DNA of 64,000 nucleotides from Comamonadaceae bacterium G21597-S1 (GCA_027214345.1 JAPWHR010000011.1:62001-126000), one strand, 5' to 3'. Shown: positions 16,336 to 25,023, counted from the stretch's first letter. Made by a program: numbers and translations. The notes: generated by a model not told the origin, from the sequence alone.

Positions 16336-18225
16336 ATGTGCGGCATCTTTCTTGTTCTCGAGCGCGGTCGTACCGTCGACCCGGTTCGCGCCGAAGCCGC
16401 AACCGCGCGCCTGCACCATCGTGGACCCGACGGACGGGGGCACGACCGCTTCGACTGGCAGGTGCCGACGGTCGACGGCCCGGTGCCGGTATCGGGATTC
16501 CTGGGCCACACCCGCTTGTCCATCCTGGATCCGATGGCGCGGTCGGACCAGCCGTTCCGGCGCGGCCGGCACACGCTGGCCTACAACGGCGAGATCTACA
16601 ACTTCCGCGCCTTGCGCATGGCACTGGCCCGCCGCGGTGCCACGTTCGACACCGAAGGCGACACCGAAGTGCTGCTGCGCCTGCTCGCGCAGGAAGGCGT
16701 GCCGGGCCTGAACCAGGCCAATGGCATGTGGGCCCTGTGCCTGCTCGACGCCGAGCGTCACCGGCTGACCGCCGCGCGCGACCGGTACGGCAAGAAGCCG
16801 CTGTTCTATTACCGGGACGCACAGACCCTGTGCATGGCATCCGAGATCGGCCCGCTGCTGCATTACCTGGGCCGACGCCCCGGCATGATCGCGGCCGACC
16901 TGGACAACTTCCTGCGCGATGGCTGGGCGTTCCCGCATGCCGACGGCACGACCCACCTGCAAGGCATACAGCAGGTCCGCGCCGGCTGCGCGATGGAACT
17001 GGATCTGCGCAGCTGGAACTGCAGCGAACAGCCCTACTTCGACCTGGCGCACCATGTCGCCCACGGGGACCGCGATCCCGGACTCCTGCCGGAATTGCTG
17101 CGCGACGCGGTCTGTGCCCGCCTGGTCGCCGATCGCAAGGTCGGCCTGCTGCTGTCGGGCGGCGTCGACAGTTCGCTGATCCTCTCGGTGCTGGCCAACC
17201 AGGGACTGACCGAACAGGTGACCTGCTTCACCGGCGACGCCGGCAAGAGCGACGATGCGCGTTTCGCCAGCGCCTGCATCGAACAACTCGGGCTGCACGC
17301 GGTCCGATTGCCGCTGGATTACGGGCAGGCGGGCATGGACAGCTTCCTGGCGGTCTGCCGGCATCAGGAAAAACCGTTCCCATTCATCGGCAATGCACTG
17401 GCGATGCCGCAGCTCTACGCCCACATCGCCAGCCACGACGTGCCCGTGGTGCTGGACGGCACCGGCGGCGACGAGGTGTTCGCCGGGTATTGGGACCGAT
17501 ATTTCCGCTTCGCCGCGTACGAGGCGTTGCGCGCCGGTGACGCAGACTGGATTGCCCGGGTGCAGGCCGACAACGCCGACGATCCGCGCCTGCGGGACAT
17601 CATCGCGCGCGCACTGCACGCGATGGCGCCCGGCCACGTGCCGCTCGCACGCGCGAGCGGACTGAGCCGCAATGCGGAGGATCCCGCGGACCTGGATGCA
17701 TTCGTGCATGCGGACGTGCGCGACGCGCGGGAGCGTGACGTGCTGGCGTCGTTCCGTGGCAAGCTGGCCGAGGCCCTGGTGCTCGACGCCGGCAAGGGCC
17801 GGCTGCACGAATGGTTGTGGCAGAACGACCGCAACGCAATGATGTCGGGAATCGAGAACCGCAGCCCGCTGCTGGACTGGCGGCTGGCGCCGTACATTGC
17901 CAGCGGCTACCGCAACGGTTTTTGCGGTCCGTGGAACAAGCCGCTGCTGCGCGGCGCGTTTCCCGTGCCGCTGCCGACCCAGTGGCGACGCGACAAGCAG
18001 GGATTCCGCTGGGTCTACCACCGATTCCTGCGCAACCATCGCGACCAGGTCCTGGAGCTGATCGCAGCCTCCAGGGTGTTGCCGCAACGCGTGGACACGG
18101 CGCGGCTGCTCGATGCGGCGCGCTTGGATCCGGCCTACCTGGGCAGCAGTCTGCTGCACCGGATGTTGTGTATCGCAGGGCTGGAGCAGACCGGCGCCAT
18201 CGGCGGCATCGCCGCGGCGCCCTGA
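16336..18225 (+). CDS. Asparagine synthase (glutamine-hydrolysing) family amidotransferase
   Basis: The 629-residue protein begins MCGIFLVLERG, placing the nucleophilic Cys at position 2, which fixes the start. The class II glutaminase motifs HRGPDGRG, LAYNGEIYNF and DRYGKKPLFYY follow. The synthase domain has the PPi-loop LLLSGGVDSSLIL near residues 272-284 and VLDGTGGDEVFAGYWDRY. AsnB-type enzymes amidate Asp, but paralogues inside polysaccharide loci often amidate uronic acids or other glycan carboxylates. With glycosyltransferases on both sides, amidation of a glycan intermediate is a reasonable inference. It converges, 8 bp apart, on the next GT4 gene. Confidence 0.9.
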   Translation: MCGIFLVLERGRTVDPVRAEAATARLHHRGPDGRGHDRFDWQVPTVDGPVPVSGFLGHTRLSILDPMARSDQPFRRGRHTLAYNGEIYNFRALRMALARRGATFDTEGDTEVLLRLLAQEGVPGLNQANGMWALCLLDAERHRLTAARDRYGKKPLFYYRDAQTLCMASEIGPLLHYLGRRPGMIAADLDNFLRDGWAFPHADGTTHLQGIQQVRAGCAMELDLRSWNCSEQPYFDLAHHVAHGDRDPGLLPELLRDAVCARLVADRKVGLLLSGGVDSSLILSVLANQGLTEQVTCFTGDAGKSDDARFASACIEQLGLHAVRLPLDYGQAGMDSFLAVCRHQEKPFPFIGNALAMPQLYAHIASHDVPVVLDGTGGDEVFAGYWDRYFRFAAYEALRAGDADWIARVQADNADDPRLRDIIARALHAMAPGHVPLARASGLSRNAEDPADLDAFVHADVRDARERDVLASFRGKLAEALVLDAGKGRLHEWLWQNDRNAMMSGIENRSPLLDWRLAPYIASGYRNGFCGPWNKPLLRGAFPVPLPTQWRRDKQGFRWVYHRFLRNHRDQVLELIAASRVLPQRVDTARLLDAARLDPAYLGSSLLHRMLCIAGLEQTGAIGGIAAAP

Positions 18226-18233
18226 GTACGGGC

Positions 18234-19496
18234 TCAGTCCCCGGCGCGCACCGGCAGGCCGAACTTGGCGGCCAACCGGTCCAGGTTGCCCTGCAACCCG
18301 AATTCCTTGCGTACCCGCGCCCGGCCGGCCTCGGCCAGCACGCGCCGACGCGCCGGCTCGCGTATCAGCAGTTGCAAGGCCCGGGCCAGCGCCTGCGGAT
18401 CCTGCGGCGGCACCATCAGGCCGGTTTCGCCGTCGATGATGAGCTCATGAATGGCGGACACATCGGTAGCGACCACCGGAACGGCTTGGCTCTGAGCCTC
18501 CATCAGCACATTGGGCAGGCCGTCGCGGTCGCCGTCCTGGGCGATCCGGCTGGCCAGCGCGAACAGGTCTGCGCGCTGGTACAGCGTGAGCAACTCGCCC
18601 TGCGCCATCGCGCCGCGCCAGGTGATGCGCTCGCTCAGTCCCAGGTCGGCGGCTTGTTGCTCCAGGGTCTGGCGCAGCGGCCCGCCGCCGACATGCACCA
18701 GCCGCCAATGCAGGTCGTCGGGCAACAAGGCCAGTGCGTCGAGCAAGATGTCGGTGCCCTTTTTCTCGACCAGGCGACCGACCGACAACACCGTCACCGG
18801 ATCGTCGGCGGCGCTGCCGTCGCGCGGCTTGCGCGTTCCGGACGGTGTGGCGAAGCGATCCAGGTCCAGCCCGTGGTAGACGAGCTCGACGCGCCCGGGC
18901 GGCGCCAGGCCGGCCAGGTAGTCGCGATTGGTCGCGGTGCAGGTGACCAGCCAGTCGCAGGACGCCAGCTTTTCGCGCAACTCCCATTGCGGCGAGGTCC
19001 AGATGTCCTTGGCATGGGCCGACCCGGACCAGGGCAGGCCGCGGATGGTGGCGCAATACCGCACGACCGACGCCGGCGTGTGCAGGAAATGGGCGTGCAC
19101 CCGGACCACGTCGTCCGGCAATTCGGCCGCCAGCACCAGCGCCTGGCCGAAGCGCCGGATGCGGTTGGCCGTGCGGTCGCGCCACAGGTCGCGCAGCCAA
19201 TCGCGCCAGGCCTTCGCATACCCGCGCCTGCGGCGCACCTGCCACCACGCACGCAACACCCGCTTCGGGTCGTCGCGCAGGTATTCCGGCAGGTACAACA
19301 CCGGCGCGCGGATGCTGGCGTGGATCGGATGGACCTGGGAATCCGTCGGATGGCGCAGGGACGCGATCAGGATCGGCAGCCCGCGCTGCTCCAGCGCGGC
19401 GATCTCCTGGGCAATGAAGGTTTCCGACAGGCGCGGATACCCCTTGAGGACGAAGGCGACCTGACCCGGCCGCCCCCGGTGTGACGCATCAGCCAA
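18234..19496 (-). CDS. Glycosyltransferase family 4 protein
   Basis: The 420-residue protein has a typical GT4 N terminus (AFVLKGYPRLSETFIAQEI) and a VRVHAHFLHTPASV segment, seen in colanic-acid-type transferases. Its donor site contains LVYHGLDLDRF, VLSVGRLVEKKGTDILLDAL and GLPNVLMEAQSQAVPVVATDV. It probably transfers a sugar to a lipid-linked glycan intermediate at the cytoplasmic face. The gene overlaps the upstream MurG-like gene by 8 bp, so the two form an operon that faces the asparagine synthase gene. Confidence 0.88.
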   Translation of the reverse strand: MADASHRGRPGQVAFVLKGYPRLSETFIAQEIAALEQRGLPILIASLRHPTDSQVHPIHASIRAPVLYLPEYLRDDPKRVLRAWWQVRRRRGYAKAWRDWLRDLWRDRTANRIRRFGQALVLAAELPDDVVRVHAHFLHTPASVVRYCATIRGLPWSGSAHAKDIWTSPQWELREKLASCDWLVTCTATNRDYLAGLAPPGRVELVYHGLDLDRFATPSGTRKPRDGSAADDPVTVLSVGRLVEKKGTDILLDALALLPDDLHWRLVHVGGGPLRQTLEQQAADLGLSERITWRGAMAQGELLTLYQRADLFALASRIAQDGDRDGLPNVLMEAQSQAVPVVATDVSAIHELIIDGETGLMVPPQDPQALARALQLLIREPARRRVLAEAGRARVRKEFGLQGNLDRLAAKFGLPVRAGD

Positions 19497-20715
19497 TACG
19501 CGCCACCCGTGGTTCGTCGGCCTCGTCGTCGACCTTGTGCACCCAGGGCTCGACCAGCTTGGCGACGTTGGGCAGGCCTTCGAGCAATCCCGGCACGACC
19601 GCCTTGGAAGGCAGGGGCTGGCGCGGCAAGGCGCGCAAGGCGTCAGCCATCACGGCCGGGTCGCGTGCGCCGTCTTCCAGCAGCATGCTGACCAGGCCCA
19701 GGTTGGCGGCGCTCGACGCCCGGATGAACTGCTCCAGCCGCGGCTTGGTGCGCGGAATGATCAGCGCGCGCTTGTCCAGCGACAACACCTCGCAGAAGGT
19801 GTTGTAGCCGCCCATGGCGACCACGCCGCTGGCGCCCGCCACCAGCGCCTCGAGGTTGTTGTGGAAGGTGATCGCGTCCACGCGCTTGAGCCGCGCGGCG
19901 CGGTTCATGAATTCGGTCTGCTTCTCGGGCTGCATGAACGGCCCGAGCACCAGCAGGGCCGGATACGGCAGCAAGGGGTCGTGCTCGTAGGCGCGCAACA
20001 CCCAGTCGATCAGTTCCTCGCCATCGCCACCGCCGCCCGTGGTGACCAGGATATAGGGCTTCTTGGTGATCTCGGGCAGGCGCGGCGGCGCGCCGCCGGT
20101 GGACACCTCGCGCGCCAGGTACCCCGTGTAGGTGATCTTCTTGCGCACGCTGGCCGGCAGCGTGATGCCGTCGAGCGGCTCGCAGATCTGCGGCAGGCCA
20201 TAGATCCAGATCTCGTCGTAAAGGTCGCGCAGCGCGGGCAATACCTTCTTGCGCTGCCATTCGGGGGCCAGCAGCTTGGGTTCGTCCATCACGTCACGCA
20301 AGCCCAGGATGAGCCGGGTATCGCGCTGCTTGAGCATCTGCAGCGTCTCCAGCACCTCGCCGCGCAGGCCCAGCGGCTCCTTGTCGACGATGAAGATGTC
20401 CGGATCGAAGGCCTCGGCGGTGTGCCGGATGATGGAGCCCCGCATGCTGAGCATCTGCTCGACGTCGATATGCAGGTTCAGCGGCGTGTATTCGCCGTTG
20501 CGCAGCTTCACCACGCCCGGCACACGGACGAAATCGACGCGCGAGCGGAAATCGAAGCTGCCGATGATCGGCGAGCCGGAAAGTATCAGCACCGACAGGT
20601 GCTTGAAGCGGTCGACCAGCGCATGCGCGATGGTCCGGCAGCGGCGCAGGTGGCCCAGCCCGAAGGTGTCGTGGCTGTAGATCAGGATGCGGGTGTCTTT
20701 GCGATCTCGCTTCAT
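19489..20715 (-). CDS. MurG-like glycosyltransferase (predicted, COG4671 type)
   Basis: The 408-residue protein begins near ILIYSHDTFGLGHLRRC, the acceptor-loop motif of this family. It has YILVTTGGGGDGEELIDWVL mid-protein and GVVAMGGYNTFCEVLSLDKR followed by ALIIPRTKPRLEQFIRA at the donor site. It parallels the 393-residue enzyme at 13196-14377, so the locus has two MurG-like and two GT4 transferases. The ATG at 20715 is preceded by GGAGCG; the frame remains open far upstream, but that sequence lies antisense to the cyclase gene and is not coding. It heads a two-gene operon. Confidence 0.85.
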   Translation of the reverse strand: MKRDRKDTRILIYSHDTFGLGHLRRCRTIAHALVDRFKHLSVLILSGSPIIGSFDFRSRVDFVRVPGVVKLRNGEYTPLNLHIDVEQMLSMRGSIIRHTAEAFDPDIFIVDKEPLGLRGEVLETLQMLKQRDTRLILGLRDVMDEPKLLAPEWQRKKVLPALRDLYDEIWIYGLPQICEPLDGITLPASVRKKITYTGYLAREVSTGGAPPRLPEITKKPYILVTTGGGGDGEELIDWVLRAYEHDPLLPYPALLVLGPFMQPEKQTEFMNRAARLKRVDAITFHNNLEALVAGASGVVAMGGYNTFCEVLSLDKRALIIPRTKPRLEQFIRASSAANLGLVSMLLEDGARDPAVMADALRALPRQPLPSKAVVPGLLEGLPNVAKLVEPWVHKVDDEADEPRVARIG

Positions 20716-20985
20716 CGTGCGCTCCGTTCGAGTCGTGTCGCTTCCTGAGTGTTGTGTACCGTGGTTCCCGCGCCTGAAGCGAGCGGAAATTATAGTTCTG
20801 CCGATGGGGGCCCCCCGCCCGGCGTGCGATGCAACGCATGCGGCTCGGGCGCCAGCAGGGCGCACCGGCGCCGGACACACCCAAACCAAGCTAGCATCGC
20901 GCCATGCGCCAGACAACATCCAATGGCCCGCGCCAGCCGCCGGGCCCGGCCGAGCCGGGCGCCGCACGCCATTGCCGCCGTGTCC
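20716..20985. promoter_or_regulatory. Divergent intergenic region, glycan operon / FeS-cyclase
   Basis: This 270-bp gap separates divergent starts. On the minus strand a perfect TATAAT (window 20789-20794) lies about 75 bp upstream of the glycosyltransferase ATG, but no good -35 is seen at the usual distance. A GGGGGCCCCC palindrome lies at 20806-20815. No promoter for the cyclase is clear. Confidence 0.35.
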
Positions 20986-22698
20986 ATGCCGGCCGCGGAT
21001 AAGCCATCCGCCTCCTGGCCGGGGCCGGCTCGGGTGCGCCGGGCCAGGCTGTACAGCGGCCTGGTCTTGTTCGTCTTTGTCGCGACCCACCTGCTCAACC
21101 ATGCGCTGGGCCTGATCTCGCTGCAGGCCATGGAAGCGGGCCGCTGGTTGTTCATCGCGGTCTGGCGCAATCCCGTCGGCTCCACGCTGCTGTTCGGCGC
21201 CTTGTTGCTGCACCTGTTGCTCGCGCTGTGGTCGATCTACCTGCGGCGCCACCTGCGCATGCCAATCTGGCAGGCCATGCAGCTGGCACTGGGCCTGCTG
21301 ATTCCGACCGTGCTGGTGCACCACGCCGTATTCACCCGGGCCGCCTGGTCCGTCTATGGCTACCAGGACAGCTACACCATGCTGGTGCTGCTGTTCTGGC
21401 AGTTGCGCCCCGACCTGGGCCTGTGGCAAAGCGCTCTGGTACTGGTGGCATGGGCCCATGGATGCATCGGCATCCACTACTGGCTGCGCCTGCGCCCGTG
21501 GTACCGGCTTGTCGCGATGGAGCTCTACACCATCGCCATCATGTTGCCGGTGATGGCCTTGCTGGGATTCGCACAGGCGGGGCGTTATGTCTCGGTACTG
21601 GCGCAGGACCCGGAGTGGCTGCGCGGCCTGCTTGCCGATGCGCAGGCACCGGACGCCGCCGGCCTGGCCATCCTGACCGCGTGGCGTGACGGCATCTGGA
21701 TGGCTCTGGCGGCTCTGTTGCTGCTGACCCTGCTCGCGCGGGCCTTGCGCCAATGGCGGGAATCGGCACGTTCCGTGCGCATCCATTACCCGAATGCGCA
21801 GGTGGTGACGGTGCCGCGGGGCTTCACCGTGCTCGAGGCGAGCCACCATGCCGGCATCGCCCACGCCTCGGTCTGTGGCGGGCGCGGCCGCTGCTCGACC
21901 TGCCGGGTGCGGGTCCACGCGCCGGACGGCAGCCTGCCGGCAGCGAGCGAGGCCGAGACGCGGGTTCTGGCCCGGGTGGGAGCCGGCCCCCACGTGCGGC
22001 TGGCCTGCCAGTTGCGGCCGACCCACGACCTGCGCGTGACCCCGTTGATTCCCCCCAGTGTGCCGCCGGCCATGTCGTGGAGCCAGGGGCATCTGATGGC
22101 CGGCGAGGAACGCGAGTTGTGCGTGCTGTTCGCGGATCTGCGCGGATTCACCCGCCTGTCCGAGCAACGCCTGCCGTACGACGTGGTGTTCCTGCTCAAC
22201 CGCTATTTCGAGGCCGTCGGCGACGCCATCGACGGGGCCGGCGGCGTGACCAACCAGTTCACCGGCGATGGCGTGATGGCCTTGTTCGGCCTGGAGGTCG
22301 GTATCGAGCAAGGCGCACGCCAGGCCTTGTCTGCCGCACAGGCCATGCAGGCGGCGATGCAACGCCTGAGCGCCGATCTGCACGAGGAGTTGGCCACTCC
22401 GCTACGGCTGGGGATCGGCATCCATAGCGGTCCGACCGTGGTCGGGCACATGGGCCGCGGCGTCGCGACCTACCTCACGGCGGTTGGCGACACCGTCAAC
22501 ACGGCCAGCCGGCTGCAGGACCAGAGCAAGGACTACGCGTGCGAACTGGTGATGTCCGCACGGGTCGCGCGTCAGGCGGGAGTAGACGTGTCCGGATTGC
22601 GGCATGAACAGATCACGGTGCGCAACCGTGCGGAGTCGATCGACATCGTCATCGTGCCCGAGGTGCGGCAGCTGGCGCCGCCGGCGATCAGCGCCTGA
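20986..22698 (+). CDS. Adenylate/guanylate cyclase with SdhC-like membrane domain and 2Fe-2S domain
   Basis: The 570-residue protein has three parts. Residues about 18-265 form six membrane segments with several His residues (THLLNHALGL, VLVHHAVF, WAHGCIGIHYW), resembling the heme-b fold of succinate dehydrogenase subunit C. Residues about 270-355 form a ferredoxin-like domain with Cys spacing C-x5-C-x2-C (VCGGRGRCSTCRV) and a fourth Cys in LACQL. Residues about 375-565 form a class III cyclase with metal Asp in FADLRGFT and TGDGVMALFG and the catalytic Asn/Arg in GDTVNTASRL. The purine-specifying Lys position is Gln (NQFTGD). Redox control of second-messenger synthesis is likely, by analogy with heme-containing CyaC-type cyclases. 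The start is uncertain: ATG 20923 is an alternative and neither has a clear ribosome-binding site. Confidence 0.85.
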   Translation: MPAADKPSASWPGPARVRRARLYSGLVLFVFVATHLLNHALGLISLQAMEAGRWLFIAVWRNPVGSTLLFGALLLHLLLALWSIYLRRHLRMPIWQAMQLALGLLIPTVLVHHAVFTRAAWSVYGYQDSYTMLVLLFWQLRPDLGLWQSALVLVAWAHGCIGIHYWLRLRPWYRLVAMELYTIAIMLPVMALLGFAQAGRYVSVLAQDPEWLRGLLADAQAPDAAGLAILTAWRDGIWMALAALLLLTLLARALRQWRESARSVRIHYPNAQVVTVPRGFTVLEASHHAGIAHASVCGGRGRCSTCRVRVHAPDGSLPAASEAETRVLARVGAGPHVRLACQLRPTHDLRVTPLIPPSVPPAMSWSQGHLMAGEERELCVLFADLRGFTRLSEQRLPYDVVFLLNRYFEAVGDAIDGAGGVTNQFTGDGVMALFGLEVGIEQGARQALSAAQAMQAAMQRLSADLHEELATPLRLGIGIHSGPTVVGHMGRGVATYLTAVGDTVNTASRLQDQSKDYACELVMSARVARQAGVDVSGLRHEQITVRNRAESIDIVIVPEVRQLAPPAISA

Positions 22699-22728
22699 CG
22701 CCGCCCTGCACCGGTGCCGCGGCATCGG

Positions 22729-23778
22729 TCACTGCATCAGGCTGGTCAGGCGCGCCCGATAGGCGGGCAAGGCTGCCAGCATGGCGGCGCGCCCGGCTTC
22801 GATCGAGCGCTTGCGCGCGGAGAAGTCGGCGCTGCCCACGCCGGGCAACATCGGCTGCACGACGACGTCGGCGTGTCGCAGTTCCAGCGCATTGATGCTC
22901 TTGCCCATGATGGCGAACGACTGCAGCATGACCTGCAACACGCCGTCGGGCGCATTGTTCTGCGGTGTATTCGATATGTCGACGGCAATCACCAGGTCGG
23001 CGCCCATCTGGCGCGCATACCGCACCGGCACCGGCGCGACCAGGCCACCGTCCACATATTCCTTGCCCGCGATCCGCACCGGCTGGAACACCGAGGGCAC
23101 CGCGCTCGATGCCCGCACGGCGGTACCGGTGTCACCCCGCCGGAACAGGATGCCGTCGCCCGTATGCAGGTCGGTGGCCACGATGCCCAGCGCGATGTCC
23201 ATGGCCTCGATCGGACGCCCACCGACCTGGGCGTTGATGTATCGCGCAATCGCATCCCCGCGCAACAGGCCGCGGCCGAACAGCGGCAGCGTCCAGTCCG
23301 TCAGGCTGGCCTCCTCCATGGATTCGGCAATCTGCTGCAATTGCGCGCCGCTGCGTCCACTGGCGTAGATCGCCGCCACGACGCTGCCGGCCGAGGTGCC
23401 GACCACCAGCGACGGGCGGATGCCGGCCTCCTCCAGCACCTGGATCACGCCCACGTGGGCGAAACCCCGCGCCGCGCCGCCGCCCAGGGCCAGGCCGATG
23501 CGCGGCGCGGGCTTGATGATCGGCGCAGGCGGCACCGGCGGCGGCTCGATCACGACCGGCGCCGGCTTGCTGGCGCAGGCCGCCACGACCAGCGCGACCA
23601 GCACCGGCAACCAGCGGCCCCATCGACCGGCTCCGTTCCGAGGGACCCCGCGCGCGACCTCGCCCTCAACCCCGACCTCCACGCCGACCCCGCCCACGCC
23701 CCCGCCTGCGCCTGCGCCTGCGCCTACGCCTACGCCTGCGCCCACGCCTGCGACGGATATTTCTCGTTTGTCCATCAT
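22729..23778 (-). CDS. Patatin-like phospholipase, probable lipoprotein (RssA-like)
   Basis: The patatin core runs from about residue 85 onward. The oxyanion-hole motif is LALGGGAARGFAHVGVI, the nucleophile elbow is VVGTSAGSVVAA (G-x-S-x-G) and the catalytic Asp lies in YVDGGLVAPVPV. Upstream, RWLPVLVALVVAAC is a lipoprotein signal peptide with the lipobox Cys, so the enzyme is probably anchored in the envelope and acts on phospholipids. The ATG start used here leaves about 50 Gly/Val/Ala residues, encoded by a hexanucleotide repeat, before the signal peptide. That is unusual. A GTG at 23682 would remove the repeat and leave a normal signal peptide, so the true start is uncertain. Confidence 0.82.
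   Translation of the reverse strand: MMDKREISVAGVGAGVGVGAGAGAGGGVGGVGVEVGVEGEVARGVPRNGAGRWGRWLPVLVALVVAACASKPAPVVIEPPPVPPAPIIKPAPRIGLALGGGAARGFAHVGVIQVLEEAGIRPSLVVGTSAGSVVAAIYASGRSGAQLQQIAESMEEASLTDWTLPLFGRGLLRGDAIARYINAQVGGRPIEAMDIALGIVATDLHTGDGILFRRGDTGTAVRASSAVPSVFQPVRIAGKEYVDGGLVAPVPVRYARQMGADLVIAVDISNTPQNNAPDGVLQVMLQSFAIMGKSINALELRHADVVVQPMLPGVGSADFSARKRSIEAGRAAMLAALPAYRARLTSLMQ
23691..23750. repeat. Imperfect hexanucleotide tandem repeat (consensus CGCCTG), about 10 units
   Basis: Units CGCCTG, CGCCTA, CGCCCA and CGCCCC follow each other in phase for 60 bp. On the minus strand they would encode alternating Gly with Val or Ala at the start of the patatin-like gene. A 6-bp unit changes length without breaking a frame. 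Confidence 0.9.
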
Positions 23779-23802
23779 GACCACGATGCCTTCATCACAT
23801 AT

Positions 23803-23834
23803 TTATTGCGAATGATTCGCGTTTGTTTTATCAT
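23803..23834 (+). promoter_or_regulatory. Promoter with overlapping Fur-like box
   Basis: -35 TTGCGA (23806-23811), a 17-bp spacer and -10 TATCAT (23829-23834) precede the iron-binding protein gene. The perfect palindrome GCGAATGATTCGC (23808-23820) overlaps the -35 and resembles the GCGAATGATTCGC-type Fur sites seen in Bordetella relatives. Iron-dependent repression by Fur fits the downstream ferric-iron binding protein. The site also lies within 35 bp of the divergent patatin-like start. Confidence 0.65.
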
Positions 23835-23867
23835 CACCCCACCTTTGTTACCGACAACCCTACGAAC

Positions 23868-24926
23868 ATGAACTCTCGCCCCATGCCAATCAAGTCCATC
23901 GCCGTCGCTGTGAGCCTTCTCGCCGCCGCCACCCTGGCGCATTCCCAGAGCAACGAGCTGAACATCTACTCCGCGCGCCACTATCCGACCGACGAGGCGC
24001 TGTATTCGGACTTCACCAAGGCAACCGGTATCAAGATCAACCGCGTCGACTCCGACGACGCCGGCATTCTTGCGCGGCTCAAGGCCGAGGGAACGGCGTC
24101 CGCCGCCGACGTGATCCTGCTCGTGGACGCGACGCGCCTGTGGCGCGGCGAGGCCGACGGCCTGTTCCAGGGCATCCGTTCGACGGCCCTGGAGCAAGCC
24201 ATCCCCGCGAATCTGCGCAGCAAGCCAGATGCCGCCGGCAACACGGCCTGGTTCGGATTTTCCACCCGCGCCCGGGTCATCGTGTACGACAAGGCCAAAA
24301 TCCGCAAGGAAGACGTCGACACCTACGAGGAACTGGCCGATCCGAAGCACAAGGGAAAGATCTGCATCCGCTCGGGCTCGCACCCCTACAACCTGTCGTT
24401 GTTCGGCGCCGTCACCGAGCACCTGGGCGAGGCCAAGGCCGAACAGTGGTTGCGCGGCATCGTCGCCAACCTGGCGCGCTCGCCCAAGGGTGGCGACACC
24501 GACCAGATCCGTGGCGTCGCATCCGGCGAATGCGCCATCGCGGTGACCAACTCCTACTACCTGGCCCGGCTGATGCGTTCGGACAAACCGGCGGACCAAG
24601 CCGTCGTCGACCGCGTCGGCGTCGTGTTTCCCAATCAGTCGAGCTGGGGCACCCATGTCAACATCGCCGGCGGCGCGGTCGCCCGCAACGCGAAGAACCC
24701 GGCCAACGCGGTGAAGTTCCTGGAATACCTGGCCAGCCCCTCGGCGCAAAACCATTTTGCCAACGGCAACAACGAATGGCCCACCGCCAAGGGCGTGGAA
24801 ATCAACAACCCGGCTCTCAAGGCCATGACCGGTGACGGATTCAAGAGCGAAACCGTGCCGGTCAGCCAGATCGGCGGCAACCAGGTCAAGGTCCAGCAGA
24901 TGCTCGACCGCGTCGGCTTCAAGTAA
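23868..24926 (+). CDS. Ferric-iron ABC transporter solute-binding protein (FbpA/FutA-like)
   Basis: The 352-residue protein has a signal peptide (SIAVAVSLLAAATLAHS; cleavage after AHS) and the family N terminus LNIYSARHYPTDEALYSDF. The iron-ligand tyrosine pair appears in AVTNSYYLARL (residues about 229-230), as in FbpA/FutA proteins that bind Fe(III) directly. Permease and ATPase genes normally follow, but here the next gene encodes a DUF1499 protein, so the transport partners must be elsewhere. A Fur-like box overlaps the promoter. The start at 23868 keeps a full signal peptide; ATG 23883 is also possible. Confidence 0.9.
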   Translation: MNSRPMPIKSIAVAVSLLAAATLAHSQSNELNIYSARHYPTDEALYSDFTKATGIKINRVDSDDAGILARLKAEGTASAADVILLVDATRLWRGEADGLFQGIRSTALEQAIPANLRSKPDAAGNTAWFGFSTRARVIVYDKAKIRKEDVDTYEELADPKHKGKICIRSGSHPYNLSLFGAVTEHLGEAKAEQWLRGIVANLARSPKGGDTDQIRGVASGECAIAVTNSYYLARLMRSDKPADQAVVDRVGVVFPNQSSWGTHVNIAGGAVARNAKNPANAVKFLEYLASPSAQNHFANGNNEWPTAKGVEINNPALKAMTGDGFKSETVPVSQIGGNQVKVQQMLDRVGFK

Positions 24927-24936
24927 GCCTGTGCGA

Positions 24937-24960
24937 GGGGCGGCCGGCATCGGCCGCCCC
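24937..24960 (+). terminator. GC-rich hairpin after the iron-binding protein gene
   Basis: GGGGCGGCCG (24937-24946) pairs perfectly with CGGCCGCCCC (24951-24960) over a 4-nt loop. It starts 10 bp after the stop codon. No T-run follows, so termination may be partial or Rho-assisted. Confidence 0.55.
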
Positions 24961-25023
24961 CACCATGGTCGTTGACGGCGGCGTGCGTGGCGCACCACCG
25001 CTGTCGGTCGATACACTGTCCAC

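Noticed and set aside
20716-22383. Extension of the MurG-like gene at 19489 to a 964-residue frame
   Set aside because: The extension lies antisense to the FeS-cyclase gene and has Gln/His/Gly-rich composition typical of antisense GC-rich frames. The true start has a ribosome-binding site at 20715.
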